Assembly: GCA_023459675.1 (NCBI GenBank)
Contig: JAEWTC010000063.1
Location: forward strand, 1 to 26,827
Direction of reading: 5' to 3'
Length of the DNA stretch: 26,827 nucleotides
Source: Bacillota bacterium
GTDB taxonomy: Bacteria; Bacillota; Clostridia; Christensenellales; Aristaeellaceae
Position numbers and translations under genes: made by a program. Positions 14,297-24,589 of this stretch are shown here, piece after piece (within the stretch, counting starts at the first letter, position 1; each line of letters begins with the position of its first letter). The notes below the pieces were generated by a model. The model searched no databases, was not told the origin of the DNA, and was given only the letters and a program-made list of their open reading frames with translations.

Positions 14297-16723
14297 CTAT
14301 TTCACAATCAGGTTACAGAGCCTGCCGGGCACGAAGATGAGCTTCACGATCTGCCTGTCGCCGACCAGCGCCTTGATTTGCGGGTGGTTTGGCAATTCCT
14401 TCTCCGCCTGCTCCGCGGTCATGTCCGGGTGGATCAGAATTCGGCCGCGCACCTTGCCCTGCACCTGCACGGCGATCTCAATCTCGCTGCGCTTCATGGC
14501 CTGTTCGTCGTACTTCGGCCAGGGCTCCAGCGTGACGCCGGACCCAAAGCCCATCCTCTCCCACATTTCCTCGGCAATGTGCGGCGCAACGGGATAGAGC
14601 AGCAGGATCAGCGTTTTCAGCTCGTCCCGGGTGCAGCCCTCCGCGGCGTAAAACTCGTTGACGAGGGTCATCATCTGGGCGATGGCGGTGTTGTATTTCA
14701 TGGCTTCGTAATCGTCGCCGACTTTTTTAACGGTCTCGTGCACCAGCGGCACCAGCTGCGGCTGATACCCTTCGCCGTCCTTTTGCATATCCATCAGCCG
14801 CCACACGCGGTCCAGAAACCGGCGGCAGCCGCGCGCGCCGTTGACGCTCCACGGAATGGCCTGGTCGAACGCGCCCATGAACATCTCAAACAGGCGGGTG
14901 GCGTCCGCGCCGATATCGGCAATGCAATCGTCCGGGTTAATCACGTTGCCGCGGGATTTGGACATCTTCTCGCCGTTCTCGCCCAAAATCATGCCGTGGC
15001 TGGTGCGCTTGGCATAGGGCTCCTTCATGGGAACTACGCCGATATCGTAGAGGAACAGGTGCCAGAACCGGCTGTACAAAAGGTGCAGGGTGGTGTGCTC
15101 CATGCCGCCGTTGTACCAGTCCACGTTCATCCAGTACTTGAGCGCCTCAAAATCCGCAAAAGCGCCGTTGTTGTGCGGGTCGCAATAGCGCAGGAAATAC
15201 CAGCTGGAGCCCGCCCATTGGGGCATGGTATCGGTTTCGCGCTGGGCGGGGCCGCCGCAAACGGGGCAAACCGTGTTCACCCACTCCGTCATCTTCGCCA
15301 GCGGGCTTTCGCCGGTATCGGTCGGCTCGTAATTCTTGACCTCCGGCAGCAGCACCGGCAGCTGGTCCTCGGGCACGGGCACCGTGCCGCAGTGCGGGCA
15401 GTGCACCACGGGGATGGGCTCGCCCCAGTAGCGCTGGCGGCTGAAAACCCAGTCCCGCAATTTATAATTGATCTTTTTCTCGCCCAGGCCCTGCTCCACC
15501 AGCCAGGCGATGATCGCTTTCTTCGCCTCGGCGACGGGCAGGCCGTTCAAAAACCCGCTGTTGACCAGAATGCCGTCCTGCACGTCGGTATAGGCTTCCT
15601 TGTCCACATCCCCGCCCGCGATCACTTCCACGATGGGCAGGCCGAAGGCTTTGGCAAACTCCCAGTCGCGCGTGTCGTGCGCCGGTACGCCCATGATGGC
15701 GCCTGTGCCGTAGCTCATGAGAACGTAATCGCTCACCCATACGGGGATGTTTTCCCCGGTCACGGGGTTGACGGCGAACACGCCCTCAAGCGGCACGCCG
15801 GTTTTATCCTTATTCATCTCGGTGCGCTCGAAATCGCTCTTGCGGGCTGCCTGCTCGCGGTAATTTTCCACGGCTTCGGCGTTCTTTATATCCGCCCGGT
15901 ATTGGTCGATCAGCGGGTGTTCGGGGCTTAACACCATATACGTCGCGCCAAACAGCGTGTCCGGCCGCGTGGTGAAGACGCGCAGCTTATCTTCCTTGCC
16001 AAAGATGCGGAAATCCACCTCCGCGCCCTCGGAACGGCCGATCCAGTTGCGCTGCTGGGTTTTCACCTTCTCGATGAAATCCACCTCGTCCAGCCCGTCC
16101 AGAAGCTTCTGGGCGTACTCGGTGATTTTCAGCATCCACTGGCTTTTCACCTTGCGCACCACTTCGCCGCCGCAGCGCTCGCACACGCCGCCGACGACCT
16201 CTTCGTTGGCGAGGCCCACCTTGCAGCTCGTGCACCAATTGATGGGCATTTCCTGCTTATAGGCCAGGCCGTGCTTGAAGATCTGCAGGAAAATCCACTG
16301 CGTCCATTTGTAGTAGCCGGGGTCGGTGGTATCCACCTCGCGCGAATAATCGAACGAAAACCCGAGCTTCTGGAGCTGCGTGCGGAATTTTTGGATGTTG
16401 TCCCGCGTCACCTTGGCGGGGTGGATATGGTTCTTGATGGCGTAGTTTTCGGTGGGGAGACCGAACGCGTCGTACCCGATGGGAAAGAGCACGTTGTACC
16501 CTTCCATGCGGCGCTTGCGGCAGATGATATCCATGGCGGTGTTGGAACGCGGGTGCCCCACGTGCAGCCCCGCGCCGCTGGGATAGGGAAACTCGATCAG
16601 CCCGTAAAACTTCGGTTTATCGCTGGGGTACGCCGCGTTAAACGTACCCTCCTGCGCCCACCGTTTCTGCCATTTCGCTTCGATGGACGCCGGATCATAA
16701 GGCGTAAATTCAACTTTCTGCAT
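14297..16723 (-). CDS. leuS: Leucyl-tRNA synthetase
   Basis: 808-residue class I synthetase charging tRNA-Leu. The HIGH motif is HVGH (54-57) in PYPSGAGLHVGH and the KMSKS loop is KMSKS (586-590). Two cysteine pairs at 164/167 and 181/184 and a second set at 442/445 and 486/489 look like zinc sites. The CP1 editing domain shows the TTRPDTLFGATY (251-262) and GTGAIMGVPAHDTRDWEFA segments that remove mischarged amino acids. Length is normal. AAGGAG lies nine bases before the ATG. The gene follows gltX by 26 bases with no room for a T-box leader, so its control must come from the upstream promoter. Confidence 0.97.
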   Translation of the reverse strand: MQKVEFTPYDPASIEAKWQKRWAQEGTFNAAYPSDKPKFYGLIEFPYPSGAGLHVGHPRSNTAMDIICRKRRMEGYNVLFPIGYDAFGLPTENYAIKNHIHPAKVTRDNIQKFRTQLQKLGFSFDYSREVDTTDPGYYKWTQWIFLQIFKHGLAYKQEMPINWCTSCKVGLANEEVVGGVCERCGGEVVRKVKSQWMLKITEYAQKLLDGLDEVDFIEKVKTQQRNWIGRSEGAEVDFRIFGKEDKLRVFTTRPDTLFGATYMVLSPEHPLIDQYRADIKNAEAVENYREQAARKSDFERTEMNKDKTGVPLEGVFAVNPVTGENIPVWVSDYVLMSYGTGAIMGVPAHDTRDWEFAKAFGLPIVEVIAGGDVDKEAYTDVQDGILVNSGFLNGLPVAEAKKAIIAWLVEQGLGEKKINYKLRDWVFSRQRYWGEPIPVVHCPHCGTVPVPEDQLPVLLPEVKNYEPTDTGESPLAKMTEWVNTVCPVCGGPAQRETDTMPQWAGSSWYFLRYCDPHNNGAFADFEALKYWMNVDWYNGGMEHTTLHLLYSRFWHLFLYDIGVVPMKEPYAKRTSHGMILGENGEKMSKSRGNVINPDDCIADIGADATRLFEMFMGAFDQAIPWSVNGARGCRRFLDRVWRLMDMQKDGEGYQPQLVPLVHETVKKVGDDYEAMKYNTAIAQMMTLVNEFYAAEGCTRDELKTLILLLYPVAPHIAEEMWERMGFGSGVTLEPWPKYDEQAMKRSEIEIAVQVQGKVRGRILIHPDMTAEQAEKELPNHPQIKALVGDRQIVKLIFVPGRLCNLIVK

Positions 16724-16749
16724 ATCGGTAACTCCTTAAATTGCTCAAA

Positions 16750-18237
16750 TTACGCGTTGTCCCCGCTAGGAGGGTTCAGGCTGCAATACTGTTCGAGAAA
16801 GCTGATCCCGATGGACAGCCTTTGCAGCGTTTCTTCCTTCCCCAGCAGATACGCGATCTCCGTAGCGCCGCCCGGCGTAGAGGGCAGCCCCGACAGCGCT
16901 ACGCGCACCGGCCACATCACCTGGCCTGTTTTCAACTCCTGCTCGGTGGCCAACCCCATGAGGCACTCCTTGACGCTTTCCTCGGAGAAGTCCGCAAGGG
17001 CCGCCACCTGACTAAGGGCGAGCTTGAGCACCTTAAGGCTGAGCACAGGATCGGTTTTCATTTTTTTATGCGTATAGAGATCCACGGCGTAATCCGGCAA
17101 TTGCGCCAAAAAGGAAACCATCTCGGGCACGCGGCTGAATACCTCGGTGCGGGTCTGCATCAGCCCGGCCAAAAAGCGGTAGTCCATGCCCTTGCCCTGC
17201 AGCGCCTTGTCAAACCAGGGCGTGACCATGACAAGGTATGCCTCGAAATCCATTTTCTTGATATATTCGGCGTTGAACCACACGAGCTTTTCAGTGTTGA
17301 AGATCGACGGCGATTTGGACAGGCCGGAAACGTTAAACACCTCCACCAGCTCCGGCAGTGTGAAGAACTCCCGCTCGTCCCCGGGCGCCCAGCCCAGCAG
17401 CGCGATGAAGTTGATGATCGCGTCTTTCAGGTAGCCCTCCCGGAGCAGGTCCTCAAACCCCGGATCCCCGTGGCGCTTAGAAAGCTTGCGGGTCGCGTCC
17501 TTCATGACGACGGGCAGGTGCAGGTAGGTGGGCGGCTGCCAGCCGAAGGACTCGTAGAGCAAATTGTATTTGGGCGTGGAGCTTAAATACTCCGTGCCGC
17601 GGATGACGTGCGTGATCTTCATCAAATGATCGTCGATCACGTTGGCGAAGTTGTAGGTCGGCAGCCCGTCGGCCTTGATGAGCACGTTATCGTCCAAAAT
17701 GGCGCACTCGGTTTCCACATGGCCGTAGAGCATGTCCTCAAAGCTCGCCACGCCGGTTTCGGGGATGTTCTGGCGGATGACGAACGGCTCCCCGCTTTCC
17801 ATGCGGCGTCTGGCTTCCTCTTTAGGAATGTGCAGGCAATGCTTATCGTACTTGAACTGCCCGCCCTGCGCGGTGACCGCGTCGCGGCGGGCTTGCAGCT
17901 CCTCCTTGGTGCAAAAGCAGGGGTACACCGCGCCGCTTTCCAGAAGCTTCATGGCATAGGGAAGGTACAGCGGCTTGCGCTCGCTTTGGATATACGGGCC
18001 GTAGTCGCCGCCGACGTCCGGGCCTTCGTCGTAATCAAGCCCCGCCTTATGCAGGCTTTGGTAGATCAGCTCCACGGCGCCTTGCACCTCGCGGTCCTGA
18101 TCGGTATCCTCGATGCGCAGGAGGAATTTCCCGCCGCGCTGTTTGGCAAACAAATAAGCATACAGCGCCGTGCGCAGCCCGCCCAAATGCATGTAACCCG
18201 TGGGGCTTGGCGCGAAGCGCGTGCGAATCTCAGTCAT
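16750..18237 (-). CDS. gltX: Glutamyl-tRNA synthetase
   Basis: 495-residue class Ib synthetase. The HIGH-equivalent is MHLGG (16-20) after APSPTGY, and the KMSKS loop is KLSKR (251-255). The C-terminal half is the all-helical anticodon-binding domain of bacterial GluRS. Length fits. The ATG overlaps the glnS stop by eight bases with AAAGGATC upstream, so translation is coupled. Because a dedicated glnS is present, this enzyme may be discriminating for tRNA-Glu, but the sequence alone does not prove it. Confidence 0.96.
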   Translation of the reverse strand: MTEIRTRFAPSPTGYMHLGGLRTALYAYLFAKQRGGKFLLRIEDTDQDREVQGAVELIYQSLHKAGLDYDEGPDVGGDYGPYIQSERKPLYLPYAMKLLESGAVYPCFCTKEELQARRDAVTAQGGQFKYDKHCLHIPKEEARRRMESGEPFVIRQNIPETGVASFEDMLYGHVETECAILDDNVLIKADGLPTYNFANVIDDHLMKITHVIRGTEYLSSTPKYNLLYESFGWQPPTYLHLPVVMKDATRKLSKRHGDPGFEDLLREGYLKDAIINFIALLGWAPGDEREFFTLPELVEVFNVSGLSKSPSIFNTEKLVWFNAEYIKKMDFEAYLVMVTPWFDKALQGKGMDYRFLAGLMQTRTEVFSRVPEMVSFLAQLPDYAVDLYTHKKMKTDPVLSLKVLKLALSQVAALADFSEESVKECLMGLATEQELKTGQVMWPVRVALSGLPSTPGGATEIAYLLGKEETLQRLSIGISFLEQYCSLNPPSGDNA

Positions 18238-19921
18238 CGTTTGATCCTTTCACAACCTTTTTGAAGGTATCCTTCAGCCCTACGATGTGGTTAAACACCG
18301 GCAAGGCCGAAGTGGAATCGGCATCCTTGCAGAAATAGCCCATGCGCAGGAACTGGAATTTGTCCCCGGCGGCGGCGCCTGCCAGCGATTTTTCCATGAA
18401 GCCATGGCAAACCTCGAGGCTGGTGGGGTTCAGCCGGTCCAGAAAATCCTTTTTCTCCTCGGCTTCTTCCTCGTTGTCTTCCAGGAGCAGCGGTTCGTAG
18501 ACCCGCGCTTCCATGGGCAGGCTGCCGATTTTGCTCACCCAGTGCAGCGTGCCCTTCACCTTGCGCAGCGCGCCTTCGCTTCCGTTGCGGGAGGCAAGGT
18601 CCGCCGTGCAGTACACGCAGGTCACGTTGCCGTCCGCATCCCGATCACAGCGCTCGGCCTTGATGATGTACGCGCTCTTGAGCCGCACCTCGCCGCCGAT
18701 GAACAGGCGGAAGTACTTATGCGCGGGCACTTCCATGAAGTCTTCCCGCTCGATATAAAGCTCTTTGGCAAACAGCACGGTGCGCTCCCCCATCTCGGGA
18801 TGGCCGGGATGGTTTTCAATGGGAAGCTCGTCCGTTTCACCCTCCGGCCAGTTGGTAATCACCAGCTTCAGCGGGCGGAGCACCGCCATGGCGCGGGGCA
18901 CGGTTTCGCTTAAGCTCTCGCGCACGCAGTGCTCCAGCAGGGCGAAATCCACTTCGCTGTCGGCCTTGGCAAGCCCCACGCGGTCGATAAAATCGCGGAT
19001 CGCCCCGGGCGTATAGCCGCGGCGGCGCATGGCGCAAAGCGTGGGCATGCGGGGATCGTCCCACCCGGAGACGATGCCCTTTTCCACGAGCATGCGCAGA
19101 TAGCGCTTGGACATAATAGTGCGGGTGATGTTCAGGCGGCTGAACTCAATCTGCCGCGGCCTGCCGGGGAGCATTTCCTTTGCATGCTCCACCACCCATT
19201 CGTACAGCACCCGGTGATCCTCGTACTCCAGCGAGCACAGGCTATGGGTGACGCGCTCCAGCGCGTCGCCGATGGGATGGGAAAAATCGTACATCGGGTA
19301 AATGCACCATTCCCTGCCCGTGCGGTGGTGCTCCCGGAACAGGATGCGGTACATGGCGGGGTCGCGCATGTTGATGTTGGGGGAAGCCATGTCGATCTTC
19401 ATGCGCAGGATCATGCTTTCCTCGGGATGCTTGCCCGCCTTCATCTCTTCAAACAGGCGCAGGTTTTCCTCCGCGGAGCGGTCCCGGTACGGGCTGTTCT
19501 TGCCCGGCGCGGTCAGCGTGCCGCGGCTTACACGAACCTCCTCCGGGGTCTGCTGGTCCACGTAGGCAAGGCCGCGCTTGATCCAGTCCACGGCGATGTC
19601 GTAGCACGCCTGATAATACTGGCTGGCGAAGTACAGGCCGCCGTTCCAGTCAAAGCCGAGCCAGCGGATATCGGTCATGATGCCGTCCACGTACTCGGTC
19701 TCTTCTTTTTCGGGGTTGGTGTCGTCAAAGCGCAGGTTGCACTTGCCGCCGTAGCGCTCCGCCGTTAAAAAATCCGCGGCCATGGCCTTGCAGTGGCCGA
19801 TGTGCAGATAGCCGTTGGGTTCCGGGGGGAAACGGGTGCAGATTTGCTGGTAGCGCCCGGTCTCCAAATCTTCATCGATGAAATCCCAGATGAAATTCGT
19901 CTTCTTCACGGGTGCTTCCAT
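18230..19921 (-). CDS. glnS: Glutaminyl-tRNA synthetase
   Basis: 563-residue class Ib enzyme charging tRNA-Gln directly. Motifs: RFPPEPNGYLHIGHCKA with HIGH at 40-43, and the KMSKS-equivalent IMSKRYL (MSK 270-272). The beta-barrel anticodon-binding C-terminus is present. GlnRS-specific features, such as WIKRGLAYVD and the LASRNGSEGALRKVKGTLHW region, distinguish it from GluRS. A TTG at 19942 is in frame, but ATG 19921 has GGAAGG eight bases upstream and is preferred. It is the first gene of the synthetase operon, about 26 bases after the predicted transcript start. Many Firmicutes instead make Gln-tRNA through GatCAB. Confidence 0.96.
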   Translation of the reverse strand: MEAPVKKTNFIWDFIDEDLETGRYQQICTRFPPEPNGYLHIGHCKAMAADFLTAERYGGKCNLRFDDTNPEKEETEYVDGIMTDIRWLGFDWNGGLYFASQYYQACYDIAVDWIKRGLAYVDQQTPEEVRVSRGTLTAPGKNSPYRDRSAEENLRLFEEMKAGKHPEESMILRMKIDMASPNINMRDPAMYRILFREHHRTGREWCIYPMYDFSHPIGDALERVTHSLCSLEYEDHRVLYEWVVEHAKEMLPGRPRQIEFSRLNITRTIMSKRYLRMLVEKGIVSGWDDPRMPTLCAMRRRGYTPGAIRDFIDRVGLAKADSEVDFALLEHCVRESLSETVPRAMAVLRPLKLVITNWPEGETDELPIENHPGHPEMGERTVLFAKELYIEREDFMEVPAHKYFRLFIGGEVRLKSAYIIKAERCDRDADGNVTCVYCTADLASRNGSEGALRKVKGTLHWVSKIGSLPMEARVYEPLLLEDNEEEAEEKKDFLDRLNPTSLEVCHGFMEKSLAGAAAGDKFQFLRMGYFCKDADSTSALPVFNHIVGLKDTFKKVVKGSNDD

Positions 19922-19953
19922 ACAGTCGCCTTCCTTTCCCAAGATTACATCGT

Positions 19954-19982
19954 ATTATATCGGGAAAACCTACGGTTGACAA
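19954..19982 (-). promoter_or_regulatory. Sigma-A promoter of the glnS-gltX-leuS-ABC operon
   Basis: Minus strand TTGTCA (19977-19982), exactly 17 bp, then a perfect TATAAT (19954-19959). It is divergent from the gcv promoter, with the -35 boxes about 67 bp apart. The leader is short, leaving no room for a T-box riboswitch. Confidence 0.85.
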
Positions 19983-20049
19983 GTGAAACCCAAGGTTCGG
20001 TCCGCATCATTTGCCGTTTTTCCCGGCGAACCGTGGCCGCTTTTTGCAA

Positions 20050-20078
20050 TTGACAACGCATTGCGGCGGAATTATACT
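20050..20078 (+). promoter_or_regulatory. Sigma-A promoter of the gcv operon
   Basis: Perfect TTGACA (20050-20055), 17-bp spacer and TATACT (20073-20078). The predicted start near 20085 leaves a leader of about 264 bases that carries the glycine riboswitch. Confidence 0.88.
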
Positions 20079-20116
20079 GAAGCTGAAAATTAAACACTGC
20101 GATTTCGATTGAAGGT

Positions 20117-20296
20117 TTGGGGAGAGAGCGGCTCAGCCGCCGCCGAAGGTGCAAACCGCATAAGCTCTCAGGCAAAAGGACCCAGGCCCGACGAAACTCT
20201 GGAAAGCAGCGGCGTTCAGGCGAAAGCCCGGGTGCCGACGCACCGAAGAGGCAATCCGCATCAGCGGAGAATCTTTCAGGTTCGAATACAGAGGCG
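20117..20296 (+). ncRNA. Tandem glycine riboswitch
   Basis: Two adjacent glycine aptamers. The first (about 20117-20207) has GGGGAGAG, GCCGAAGGTGCAAA, CTCTCAGGCAAAAGGACC and ACTCTGGAAAG, matching the well-known Bacillus gcvT leader. The second (about 20208-20296) has CACCGAAGAGGCAA, AATCTTTCAGG and ACAGAGG, the usual second-aptamer conserved blocks. Tandem aptamers upstream of gcvT are typically activated by glycine. A terminator hairpin follows directly, and its 5' arm overlaps the aptamer 3' end, consistent with a transcriptional ON switch (inference). Confidence 0.95.
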
Positions 20297-20330
20297 CAAA
20301 GCAGCGATGCTTTGACGCCTTTTCTTATTT
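20292..20330 (+). terminator. Riboswitch-controlled terminator
   Basis: AGGCG-c-AAAGCA-GCGA-TGCTTT-ga-CGCCT followed by TTTCTTATTT is an intrinsic terminator between the second aptamer and gcvT. Its first arm shares bases with the end of aptamer 2, so glycine binding would be expected to prevent it forming. Confidence 0.85.
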
Positions 20331-20348
20331 CCTGAAAGGGGTGTGCCT

Positions 20349-21434
<1,086 letters not shown>

Positions 21435-21446
21435 GAGGAACTGAAC

Positions 21447-21824
21447 ATGGAAGTGAAAGCCGGTCTTTTCTACGCGGCAAGCCACGAATGGGTTGAATTT
21501 CTGGACGATACCACGGCGCTGGTGGGGATTTCCGATCACGCGCAGCACGAGCTGGGCGATCTGGTATTTGTGAACCTTCCCAAGGTGGGCGATCAGACGG
21601 CCGTGGGCAAGACCTTCGCAGACGTGGAGAGCGTCAAGGCCGTCAGCGATATCTACGCCCCCGTTTCCGGCACCGTGGCGGAAGTCAACGACCAGCTTCT
21701 GGACGAGCCCGAGCGGATGAACCAGTCCCCCTATGGCGCGTGGATTGCGAAAATTGAGAACATCTCCCAGCGGGGCGATCTGATGGACGCCGCCGCTTAC
21801 CAGGACTACTGCAAAACACTGTAA
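21447..21824 (+). CDS. gcvH: Glycine cleavage system H protein
   Basis: 125-residue lipoyl carrier that shuttles the aminomethyl intermediate between the P, T and L proteins. The lipoylation site is Lys64 in DVESVKAVSDIYAPVSG, an exact family match. GISDHAQHELGDLVFVNLP is the typical preceding beta-sheet segment. Length is normal. AGGAGG overlaps the gcvT stop and lies eight bases before the ATG, so gcvH can be translated independently of events in gcvT. LplA, encoded four genes on, probably attaches the lipoate. Confidence 0.97.
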   Translation: MEVKAGLFYAASHEWVEFLDDTTALVGISDHAQHELGDLVFVNLPKVGDQTAVGKTFADVESVKAVSDIYAPVSGTVAEVNDQLLDEPERMNQSPYGAWIAKIENISQRGDLMDAAAYQDYCKTL

Positions 21825-21836
21825 AAGGGGATTGCC

Positions 21837-23156
21837 ATGAGCCAATACACACCCCATACGGCCGGGGAAACCGAACAGATGCTTGCGTCGCTCGGGCTTG
21901 CTTCCCTTGACGGCCTGTTTTCCGATATTCCGGCAGGCGTGCCGCGCGGCCTGCCCGGCAAAGTAAGGCCGGGGCTTACCCAGATGGAAACGCTCGGAGC
22001 CATGGAAGCGCTGGCGGCGCGGAACACTTCGTACCGGCTCACGCTGCGCGGCGCGGGCTGCTACGACCATTTCATCCCGCCCATCGTGCCGCAGATCGCG
22101 GGCAAAAAAGAGTTTCTGTCCGCCTATACGCCCTACCAGGCGGAGCTTTCGCAGGGGACGCTCCAGGCGATCTTCGAGTACCAGACCCTGATCTGCGAGT
22201 TGACGGGCATGGACGTATCCAACGCGGGCGTGTACGATTTTGCCACCGCCGCGGCCGAAAGCGCCGTGATGTGCCGCGACCGCAAGCGCACCGTTGCGCT
22301 GGCGTCGGCAGCCGCGCACCCCGATACCCTGGCCGTGATGCGCACGTACGGCTTCGGCACGAATACGGAGGTCCGCACCGTGCCCATCCGGGACGGGCTG
22401 ACGGATATCGACGCGCTGAAGGAGCTCCTGAAAGACGACGTCGCCTGCCTGTATGTGCAGCAGCCCAACTTCTTCGGCCTTCTGGAGGACGTTCCCGCGT
22501 TGTTTGCCGCCGCCAAGGAAGCGGGCGTAAGTTGCATCCTCGGCGTGAACCCGCTTGCCCTCGCCCTGCTTCCCAGCGGCAAAGAGGTAGGCGCGGACGT
22601 CGTTTGCGGCGACGTGCAGCCGTTCGGCCTGCCCATGGCATACGGCGGGCCGCACGCGGGCTTTATGGCCTGTACGAACGCAATGATGCGCAGGCTGCCG
22701 GGGCGCATCGCCGGGCAGACGGTGGATGCGGAGGGCCGCCGCGCTTTCGTGCTCACCCTGCAGGCGCGCGAGCAGCACATCCGGCGGGAAAAGGCTTCCT
22801 CCAACATCTGCACTAACCACGCGCACTGCGCCTTGACCGCGTCCATTTACCTGACCTATATGGGGCTTGACGGGATCACCGCCGTTGCCCAAAGCTGCGT
22901 AAGCAAGGCGCACTATTTTGCCGCGGAGCTTGCGAAGCTTCCGGGCGTGACCCTGCGGTACCCGGGCGAGTTCTTTCACGAGTTCGTGACCGATCTCAGG
23001 GACCCGGCGGCGGTGGAAGCCGCGCTGCACGCGAAGGGCGTCCTGAGCGGGCTGCCCGTGGAGGGCGGGATGCTCTGGTGCGTAACCGAAAAGGCGGACA
23101 AGCAGCGGCTGGACGAAGCCGTGAGCATCGTACGGGAGGTGTGCGCGCGTGCATAA
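21837..23156 (+). CDS. gcvPA: Glycine decarboxylase subunit 1 (P protein alpha)
   Basis: 439-residue N-terminal-type subunit of the two-subunit glycine dehydrogenase (decarboxylating). It resembles the PLP fold but the cofactor lysine sits on the partner subunit. Family segments are YTPYQAELSQGTLQAIFEYQ, GMDVSNAGVYDFATAAAESAVM and AYGGPHAGFMA. The REQHIRREKASSNICTN stretch is conserved in both P halves. The ATG follows gcvH by 12 bases with AAAAGGGG upstream. The TAA overlaps the GTG start of gcvPB by eight bases, fitting equimolar synthesis of the two subunits. Confidence 0.96.
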   Translation: MSQYTPHTAGETEQMLASLGLASLDGLFSDIPAGVPRGLPGKVRPGLTQMETLGAMEALAARNTSYRLTLRGAGCYDHFIPPIVPQIAGKKEFLSAYTPYQAELSQGTLQAIFEYQTLICELTGMDVSNAGVYDFATAAAESAVMCRDRKRTVALASAAAHPDTLAVMRTYGFGTNTEVRTVPIRDGLTDIDALKELLKDDVACLYVQQPNFFGLLEDVPALFAAAKEAGVSCILGVNPLALALLPSGKEVGADVVCGDVQPFGLPMAYGGPHAGFMACTNAMMRRLPGRIAGQTVDAEGRRAFVLTLQAREQHIRREKASSNICTNHAHCALTASIYLTYMGLDGITAVAQSCVSKAHYFAAELAKLPGVTLRYPGEFFHEFVTDLRDPAAVEAALHAKGVLSGLPVEGGMLWCVTEKADKQRLDEAVSIVREVCARA

Positions 23157-24573
23157 GGAAAGCAGCCTGAGTTTTGAAATCAGCCGCCCGGGCCGCGGCA
23201 CGAACGTGATTCCCGCGCCGGACGTACCCGCCTATGCCCTGCCGGTGCGCCGCGCCGCGGCGCCGGTGCTGCCGGAGCTGGCCGAGTGCGACGTGGACCG
23301 CCACTATACGGCGCTCGCCCAGAAAACCTTCGGCGTTAACTGCGGGTTTTATCCGCTGGGCAGCTGCACCATGAAATATAACCCCGCCATGAACGAGGCC
23401 GCCGCCGCGCTGCCTGGGTTTGCGCAGGCACACCCGCTGGCGCCAGCGTATGCCGTGGAAGGTTCCCGCGCGGTGATCGACGAATTATCGGAAGCTCTCT
23501 GCCGCATCACCGGCATGGACGCGTTCACCCTGCAGCCCGCCGCGGGCGCGCACGGGGAGTTCGCGGGCATGCTGTTCATCAAAAAATATCTGGAAAGCCG
23601 CGGGGAAACCCGCCGCACGAAGATCATCGTGCCCGACAGCGCCCACGGCACCAACCCGGCAAGCGCGGCCATGGCGGGCTTCGAAGTGATCAGTGTGAAG
23701 AGCCGCGAGGACGGCTGCGTGCATGTGGCGGATCTGGAACCATTGCTCACGGACGAGATCGCGGGCATGATGATGACCAACCCCAATACCCTGGGCCTGT
23801 TCGAAAAGGACGTCGTACGCATTTCCCGCATGGTGCACGACGCCGGAGGCCTGATGTATTACGACGGCGCGAACCTCAACGCGATTTTAGGCGTGGTACG
23901 GCTTGGCGATATGGGCTTTGATGTGGTACACTTAAACCTGCACAAGACGTTTTCCACGCCGCACGGCGGCGGCGGGCCTGGTGCGGGCCCTGTGGGCGTG
24001 AAAGCGCCCCTTGCCCCGTTCCTGCCCGGCGTACAAAGCCTAAGCGGCGGCGAGAAGCTGCAGCTCAAGGCCTTCCACGGCAATTTCGCCGTCATCGTGC
24101 GCGCGCTTGCCTACGTGAAATTCCTGGGCGACGAAGGCCTGCGCGGGGTTGCCCAGCACGCCGTGCTCAACGCCAACTACCTGAAGAAGCGGCTGACGGA
24201 CGCGGGCTATACCCTGGCCGTGGACCGGCAGTGCATGCACGAGTTCGTGCTCACGCTGGAGCCGGTCCGAAAGCAAACCGGCGTGCGCGCGCTGGACGCG
24301 GCCAAGCGGCTGATCGATTACGGCATCCATCCGCCGACGATGTACTTCCCGCTGATCGTTCCCGAGGCGCTGATGTTTGAGCCCACGGAAACCGAAAGCC
24401 GCGAAACCTTGGACAGGGCGGCGGACGCGCTGATCGCCATCCTTGCGGAAACCCTGCAAGACCCCGAATCGCTTCACTTCGCACCGCACGACGCCGTGAT
24501 CGGCAGGCCCGACGAGGTTCGTGCCGCGCGCGCCCCCGTTCTTCGCTGGACAGAGGGCGACGGCACCAAGTAA
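23149..24573 (+). CDS. gcvPB: Glycine decarboxylase subunit 2 (P protein beta)
   Basis: 474-residue PLP-binding subunit. The Schiff-base lysine is Lys266 in HLNLHKTFSTPHGGGGPGAG. Other conserved segments are FYPLGSCTMKYNPAMNE (68-83), SAHGTNPASAAM (164-175) and MMTNPNTLGLFE. It decarboxylates glycine and passes the aminomethyl group to lipoyl-GcvH. The start is GTG at 23149, with GGGAGG upstream and an eight-base overlap with gcvPA; the N-terminus SSLSFEISRPGR is typical of P_B. Length is in the usual range. Confidence 0.96.
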   Translation: MHKESSLSFEISRPGRGTNVIPAPDVPAYALPVRRAAAPVLPELAECDVDRHYTALAQKTFGVNCGFYPLGSCTMKYNPAMNEAAAALPGFAQAHPLAPAYAVEGSRAVIDELSEALCRITGMDAFTLQPAAGAHGEFAGMLFIKKYLESRGETRRTKIIVPDSAHGTNPASAAMAGFEVISVKSREDGCVHVADLEPLLTDEIAGMMMTNPNTLGLFEKDVVRISRMVHDAGGLMYYDGANLNAILGVVRLGDMGFDVVHLNLHKTFSTPHGGGGPGAGPVGVKAPLAPFLPGVQSLSGGEKLQLKAFHGNFAVIVRALAYVKFLGDEGLRGVAQHAVLNANYLKKRLTDAGYTLAVDRQCMHEFVLTLEPVRKQTGVRALDAAKRLIDYGIHPPTMYFPLIVPEALMFEPTETESRETLDRAADALIAILAETLQDPESLHFAPHDAVIGRPDEVRAARAPVLRWTEGDGTK

Positions 24574-24589
24574 ACAGAGGTATAGCATC

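Noticed and set aside
19922..19982. T-box riboswitch upstream of the glnS-gltX-leuS genes
   Set aside because: The predicted leader is only about 26 bases, and the gaps within the operon are 26 bases or less.
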